Assembly: GCA_022836615.1 (NCBI GenBank)
Contig: MU405265.1
Span: 179,814-243,813, forward strand
DNA from: Annulohypoxylon bovei var. microspora
Taxonomy: Eukaryota; Ascomycota; Sordariomycetes; Xylariales; Hypoxylaceae
DNA length: 64,000 nt
Direction of reading: 5' to 3'
Shown: positions 58,157-64,000 of the stretch, piece by piece
How the letters are laid out: every line of letters starts with the position of its first letter
Position numbering within the stretch: position 1 is the first letter of the stretch
Notes under the pieces: model-generated
What the model was told of the DNA's origin: nothing
Database searches by the model: none
What the model saw: the letters and a program-made list of their open reading frames with translations, nothing else
Position numbers and translations under genes: made by a program

Positions 58157-61100
58157 GATAATAATAATAATAAATAAAAATTAATTGAAATTATATTATT
58201 AATGTTAATTTTAATTAATGTTAATAATAAAATTATTAATTATAAAGTATTATTAAATATTTTAAATAAATTTATAATGTTATATTATATGATATTTTTT
58301 AAAAAAATAATTTATAAAAAATAATTTTTATGTCGAATAAGTTACGTATTTAAATGTTATTTTAACATATGGGTTCTTTTATTATTTATTTATTATTAAA
58401 GGTTTTTTTTAGTTTTTTTTTATTTATTATGTTTTATTTTTTTTAAAAGGATAGCTTTAAGGTTTAATTTAAAAACTTGGTAAAATAAAAACTTATTTTT
58501 AAAGAAACCATTAAAGTTAATTTTAAAATAAAGTAAATAAAAAGTACGTTATATATATATATTATGTTTTATAAATATAAAAGGTTAAAAATTTTTACGT
58601 AATAATATAATTATTTCTTTATTTATTAAGTTTATATTATAATATTTATTTTTAAGTATATATTATAATTAAAAGGAAGTTTTTTTAATTTTAAACGAAA
58701 TGATATTTATATAAATAAAAAATTAAAATTAAATAATTAATTAATAATAATTATATTTTTATACGTAATCATTTAATGTTAATTAAACTTTTAATTATAA
58801 TAAATTTTTTAATTTTTTAACTTAATTTACAATAATAAATAATTACGTTCGAATATTATTAATTGTTTTTAATAAATGTTATTATTTAACGAATTAAATA
58901 TTACGATTAAAAATTAATCGAATAATTTCGGGTTTAAATGTTAAAAAAATAAATTTTATTATAAATGTATTAATTATTTTCATACGCTTATTTATTTTAT
59001 TTACCTTTAAGAAAATTAATAATTTTATTTTAAAAAAATATTATTAAAATTTATATTTATTAAATTTATAAAAATATTTATAATTATTATTATTATAATG
59101 GCATTTAATATAAACGTTATTAAAATAATTAAGCAAAATAATATAATGTTTAAATATGTTTTTACGAAATTTATAATTAATATAAATATATTTTAAAAGT
59201 AAAATAATGTTAATTATTATTATATAAGTAATTAAAGTTTATTAAAAATTATTATTATATAAAAATAAATTTAATTAAAACTTATTTTTATAATTAATAA
59301 TAAATAAAAACATAAACTTAATTTTTTAATAATAATATAATTAATTATAATAATGTTTATTAAAAGAAATAATTTATTAAATTTAAAATTAACACAAATA
59401 TTAATGAATTATTTATAATTAATATTAATTAATTTATATATTTAAATTATTTATTATTAAAATAAAAATATTATTTATGCGCATCGTTTTAATTTTAATT
59501 AAAACCTAAGCGGTATAACGAATTAAATTAACGTTATTAATTAAATTTAATTTATTTTTATTATTTTTAATAAAAGAATTTTAAATAAAAGGTTTAAATT
59601 AAATAAAAAAGTAATTTTTTCTTATTAAATTTTAATTAAAAGTTTTAATTTAATTTTAATTAAAATTAATATTATTATTAAATAACATAAGTATTTTTAA
59701 GTTAAAATTAATAAGGTTAATAAGTTTATTAATTTATTTAATTATGTTAATTTTTTATTTTTAAGAATTAAATTTTATTAAAATAAACATTTTAAAGCGT
59801 TAAAAATTTTATATAAAATTATAAAAATAAAAAATATTAAAAAAGATAAATGAAAATTATAAACCTTAAAAAAAATGTTAATTAAATTAATTTATTAAAA
59901 TTAACTTTTTCGTATATAAAAAAAAAATTTAAACCATATTATTTAAACGCTTTTTATAACATTTTATAAAATAAAATAATTATATAAGCCATTTTAATTT
60001 TATATATATTTATATAACGTAAAAGTCATTAATAAATCATGTTCGTTTTAAATTAATTTTTAAATATATACATGGTATTAAAAGGTATTATGTTTTAAAA
60101 CATTTATATGCATTTATAACGTATTAATTATTAATAAAATCTTTAAATTACGTTTAAAATTATTAAGTATAAACATAAAAATAATATTATAATAATTATA
60201 TATTTAATATTTTTTAATTATGGCGTGGATAAAAAGTTAATTAATATAATGAACCGTTTATAAAAATTTTTTAAAGGTAAATAAATAAGTATTTACATAA
60301 ATAAATAATGAATATATAATATTTATTTATTTAAGTAATTTTATAATATTAATTTTTTAAATATTTATTTATATAATATAAATAACATTATATTAAAAAA
60401 AGTAAACGCTTAAATAAAATTAATAAGTATTTATATGCAAAGTTATAAAAAAAACTTATAAAAATTAATAATGTTTATTATAAAAGAAATGGGAAAAAAA
60501 AGTGGAAAAAGGAAACGTGTTTTATTTAAGCTTAAATATTTAAATAAATACTTTTTTTTAATTATTTATTACGTTTAATTTTTAATGAAATATTATTTTT
60601 ATTATTTATTTCTTTAATTTTATGTTTTTTAAGTAATAATAAAGTTTTAAAAAAAGTATATTATTATTCATCGATTATATAAGGTTTAATTTTAAAGGAA
60701 ACTTTTAAGTTAATTAATTTATTTATGTTAATTTATTTTAAATGTGTTTTTTTAATCGAATTAACCGCTTGTTTTATTAAAGTATATAATTTTTAACGAT
60801 TTTATAAAGCTTTAACTTTAAATTAAATGAAGTTTAAATTATTTTAAAAAAAATATAAAAAATGTTAAAAAAAAATTAAACCATGCTTTAGCGGTTTAAA
60901 TATTTAATAATATTATAATTAATGAAATAAAATAATATAAAATAAAAGAAAGTAACGTTATTAACATGATTATTTATTAAGAAAATAAATTATTAATTTA
61001 AAATATATTATTTTTTAAACTTTTAAAATAATGTAAAATATTTAAAATTATTTTTTAAGTTATTATTACTTATATTTTTATTATACTTTGTTTAAATATT

Positions 61101-64000
61101 TAATATTTAAAATATATTATATAATGTGGTTTTAAATTATTTTTGAAATTAATTATAAACGTTTATTTTTTTTTAATTTTAATAATATGCCTTTTATTTT
61201 AATCGAAATTTGTAAATATTATTTTATTTAATTTTATTTAATTAAAGGCGTTAATATATCATTTATTTAAATAATAATAATGCTTTAAACTTTATTTTTA
61301 TTTTTTTTTATTAATTATTAATAAAATTCATATTTTATTAAAAGATTCTTAACGTTAAAGCGTATTTAAGTAAATACCTTCGGTATAATTAATATATTTA
61401 AATATTTTTTAAAAGTTTTCGATTTAATTTAATGGTTACGGTAATTGTGAAATTTTTAATTATATTATAATTTAAATAAGTAAAGTATTTTATAATAAAT
61501 GTATTATTTTAAAGTTAAAAATAATTTAAGGTTTTTAATAAAATTTAAGTTTTATAATATCGTTTTTATTTAAACTTAAATAAGTTTTAATATTATTATA
61601 AAATAATAATTTATTTTTTATAATTTTATATACAACGATTTTCGGGTAATTTAACATGATAAAAATAAGCTTTTATTAATTTATATTTTATTTTATAAAA
61701 TTTATAAATTTAAGGTTAAAGTTTATTAAATGATTTAATTAATTAAGTATATTTTTTTAATATAAAAACCTTTTTTTTATAAATTTAATAAAGATGTAAT
61801 AAATGATAATTATGATTTTAAAGCGACGAATTAAAATATTTTTAACATTAAAAATAAAATAAAATATCTTAAATAAATAAACGGATACGAGCGTATTTGT
61901 GGTTTATTATATGGTAATATTTATAATTAAATGTTTAAGTTAATTATAATGTAATTACCTTTAATTTAAAATTAATTAAATTAACGTATATCGTTTTATT
62001 TAAAAGAAATAATAAAATTATTTTATTAAATTCGATATAATATATTATTTATATATATAATACTTGTTTAATGTTTAATTAATATTATATAATTAATGCG
62101 AATAAATAATAAAAGGAACGATTATTATTTTTTATATAAAAAAATGTAAAAATATTAAAATATAATGATAATTTATTTTAAGTTTTTTTTATTAACGAAG
62201 TTAACATTTATATATAATGATATAATTTAATAAATAAAGTAAATGTTATTAAAAAAGCTTTTAAAATCTTATGGTAAAATGGGTAAATAAATTTAAATGG
62301 ATATTTATTATTATTTATTAATTATGTTTATTCGATTAATTTATAATTATATTTTAATATAAACTTTTAATCGTATATTTAAATTAAATTAGAATATTTT
62401 TTATTATTATTATTATTTTTTATTAATATATTGAATAATTTTAAATAATTGGAAATAAATGTTAAAGTAATGTAAAATAAAAAAAAAATAAATAATTATT
62501 ATTTTTTAATACGTTAAAAAAATTAATTTTTAATTTAATATATAATTTACGAAAAAGCTTTAAATTAATTATTTTAATAATTGTTTTATATAATTTTAAT
62601 ATAATTAATTAAATGGGATAAAACGTTTAATTTATTTTTAAAAGTTTTAAAAGTTTTAAAAGTTTTAAGAATTTTAAACGTTAACTTAATATTATTAAAA
62701 TGATTATCGGAGTTTTTTTTATTATTTTTATTATTTAAAATGTTAAAAATAAAACTTATTAACTTTAATATTAATTTATTATTATTTAAATGATTAAAAC
62801 TTTAAAATAATTTAATTATGTTTTTTAACCGATTATATTTAAACTTTTTTATACGTAAATAATTATATTAATGTTTACGTTTTTAATTAAAATTATGGTT
62901 TTTATTTAAAGATCCAGAATTATGATTAAAATTAAACGTTTAATATTTAAAATTAAAGTTTTTATATTTAAAATTAAAATAATTATTAAAATTTAAAAAG
63001 TATTCGTTTATTATATATTATTTAAAAAGTTCATTTTTAATTTTACATTTTTAATTATAATTAAGTTTATTATAATTAAAATTAAAATTAAAATTATTAT
63101 TAAATTTTATAAAGTATTTATTATTATTATATGTTTTGGATTTTTTAATTAAAATTTTTTTTTATTTAAAAATTTACGTTTATTATTATTTAAAAAGGTA
63201 TTTTTCATTAAAGCGTTATTAAATTACGGAATGGTATAAATATTAATTAATGGTTATTTATATTAATTTTTTATTTTATTAAAAAAATAATTTTTATCGT
63301 AACATTTATAAAAATGAAGTTTAAAAGCTTTTAAGCTTTTTATAAAAAGTGAAAATATTAAGGTTTAAAAAAAAAATTAAACGAAGTAAATGAAAATATA
63401 TTTATAAAATATTTTATATAACTTATAAAATTCCATATTATAATAATTTATTATTAAATTTAAAATAAATGTTATTTTTTTATTTATGGTTTTAAGTATA
63501 TAATATAATAATGCGATACGTTTTTTATTATATTTAAGAAATGGAATTAAGTGGGCTTTATTAAATAAGTGATGTATTAATGGTAATAAAAGTATTATAT
63601 TATTATAATTTATATTTTACATTATTTTAAAATTAATATTTATATTATACTTTATAATATTTTTAAATATTATTTATTATTAATAAATAAAAAGGATTAT
63701 ATACACGAAGTTTACGTATATAAAACGTAAAATAAAATAACATAATTTAATATATCGGTTAAAATTATTACATTTAAATGTAAATTTTTTATTTAATAAA
63801 TTTTCGAGTTTTTATTATAAAAGTAAGAGTTTATACGGCATTATTTAATAATAAAAATTAAAGATAATAAAATATAAATTTATGGAAAATTTATCGTTAA
63901 TAATAAAAAATAAAATAATAATATTAATTAATATATTTTTTTTATTATATTTTAATATATGAAAATAATATAAACTTTTATATAAAATATTATTAATAAA
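57440..64000. repeat. AT-rich, RIP-like block without genes, running off the window end
   Basis: GC is extremely low. By hand count, 57,541-58,140 contains 74 G+C in 600 nt (12%) and 63,001-63,300 contains 27 in 300 nt (9%). No open frame of length survives. The pattern fits heavily RIP-mutated repetitive DNA such as dead transposons, or a centromeric or subtelomeric AT isochore. I can recognise no element family, terminal repeat or target duplication. The strand bias is described in the findings. Confidence 0.85.
58111..58173. repeat. (TAA)n microsatellite
   Basis: About 60 nt of nearly perfect TAA/AAT trinucleotide repeat, interrupted once by ACGATA, inside the AT-rich block. Confidence 0.9.

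Noticed and set aside
57440..64000. Transposon or mitochondrial insertion
   Set aside because: No reverse transcriptase, transposase, mitochondrial gene or terminal repeat could be read. Base loss is too advanced for naming an element.
1..64000. CRISPR arrays or bacterial operons
   Set aside because: No regularly spaced repeats were seen. Genes have spliceosomal introns and eukaryotic families throughout.

Overview
The window is nuclear DNA from a filamentous ascomycete (Pezizomycotina, most likely a sordariomycete; inferred from protein content, not tested by search). Its genes carry short GT-AG introns of about 50-210 nt, often with CTAAC-like branch sites, and encode typical fungal families. 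The right end is a very AT-rich block of the type left by repeat-induced point mutation (RIP). I could model thirteen protein genes. Twelve lie on the minus strand; only rec8 is on the plus strand.

Left part (1-24,300): an 11-exon Zn2Cys6 transcription factor (1143-4121), the Rab GEF SEC2 (6645-8711, N terminus unresolved), D-arabinono-1,4-lactone oxidase ALO1 (14,056-15,630), the meiotic cohesin kleisin rec8 (17,369-19,560, +), the Rab escort protein MRS6 (20,226-22,077), convergent with rec8, and the exosome ring subunit RRP43 (23,191-24,255).

Middle (24,800-42,400): a secreted 881-residue Ser/Thr-rich protein with a Cys-rich head, internal repeats and a jelly-roll-like tail (24,859-27,703). 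Two gene-free stretches of about 6.4 and 7.2 kb follow, with a lone three-exon Zn2Cys6 regulator between them (34,071-35,273).

Right part (42,400-57,400): peroxisomal acyl-CoA thioesterase ending in a PTS1 (42,438-44,360), a long Osh1-type oxysterol-binding protein (ankyrin, PH, FFAT, ORD; 45,364-49,302), a Sfp/NpgA-type phosphopantetheinyl transferase (50,592-51,666), an acidic low-complexity protein of unknown function (52,866-53,456) and a signal peptide peptidase (55,046-56,935).

From about 57,440 to the window end GC falls to roughly 9-12% and no gene is visible. In the first 600 nt I sampled, plus-strand C survives almost only as CpG while G is much less restricted. That strand-asymmetric pattern is the most unusual signal here.

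Functionally this is mostly housekeeping: exocytic Rab control (SEC2, MRS6), RNA decay, antioxidant synthesis, lipid transport and oxidation, carrier-protein activation, membrane proteolysis and meiosis. No biosynthetic cluster, CRISPR array, rRNA or convincing tRNA was seen. All splice models were built by eye from splice consensus, reading phase and family conservation, with no transcript data.
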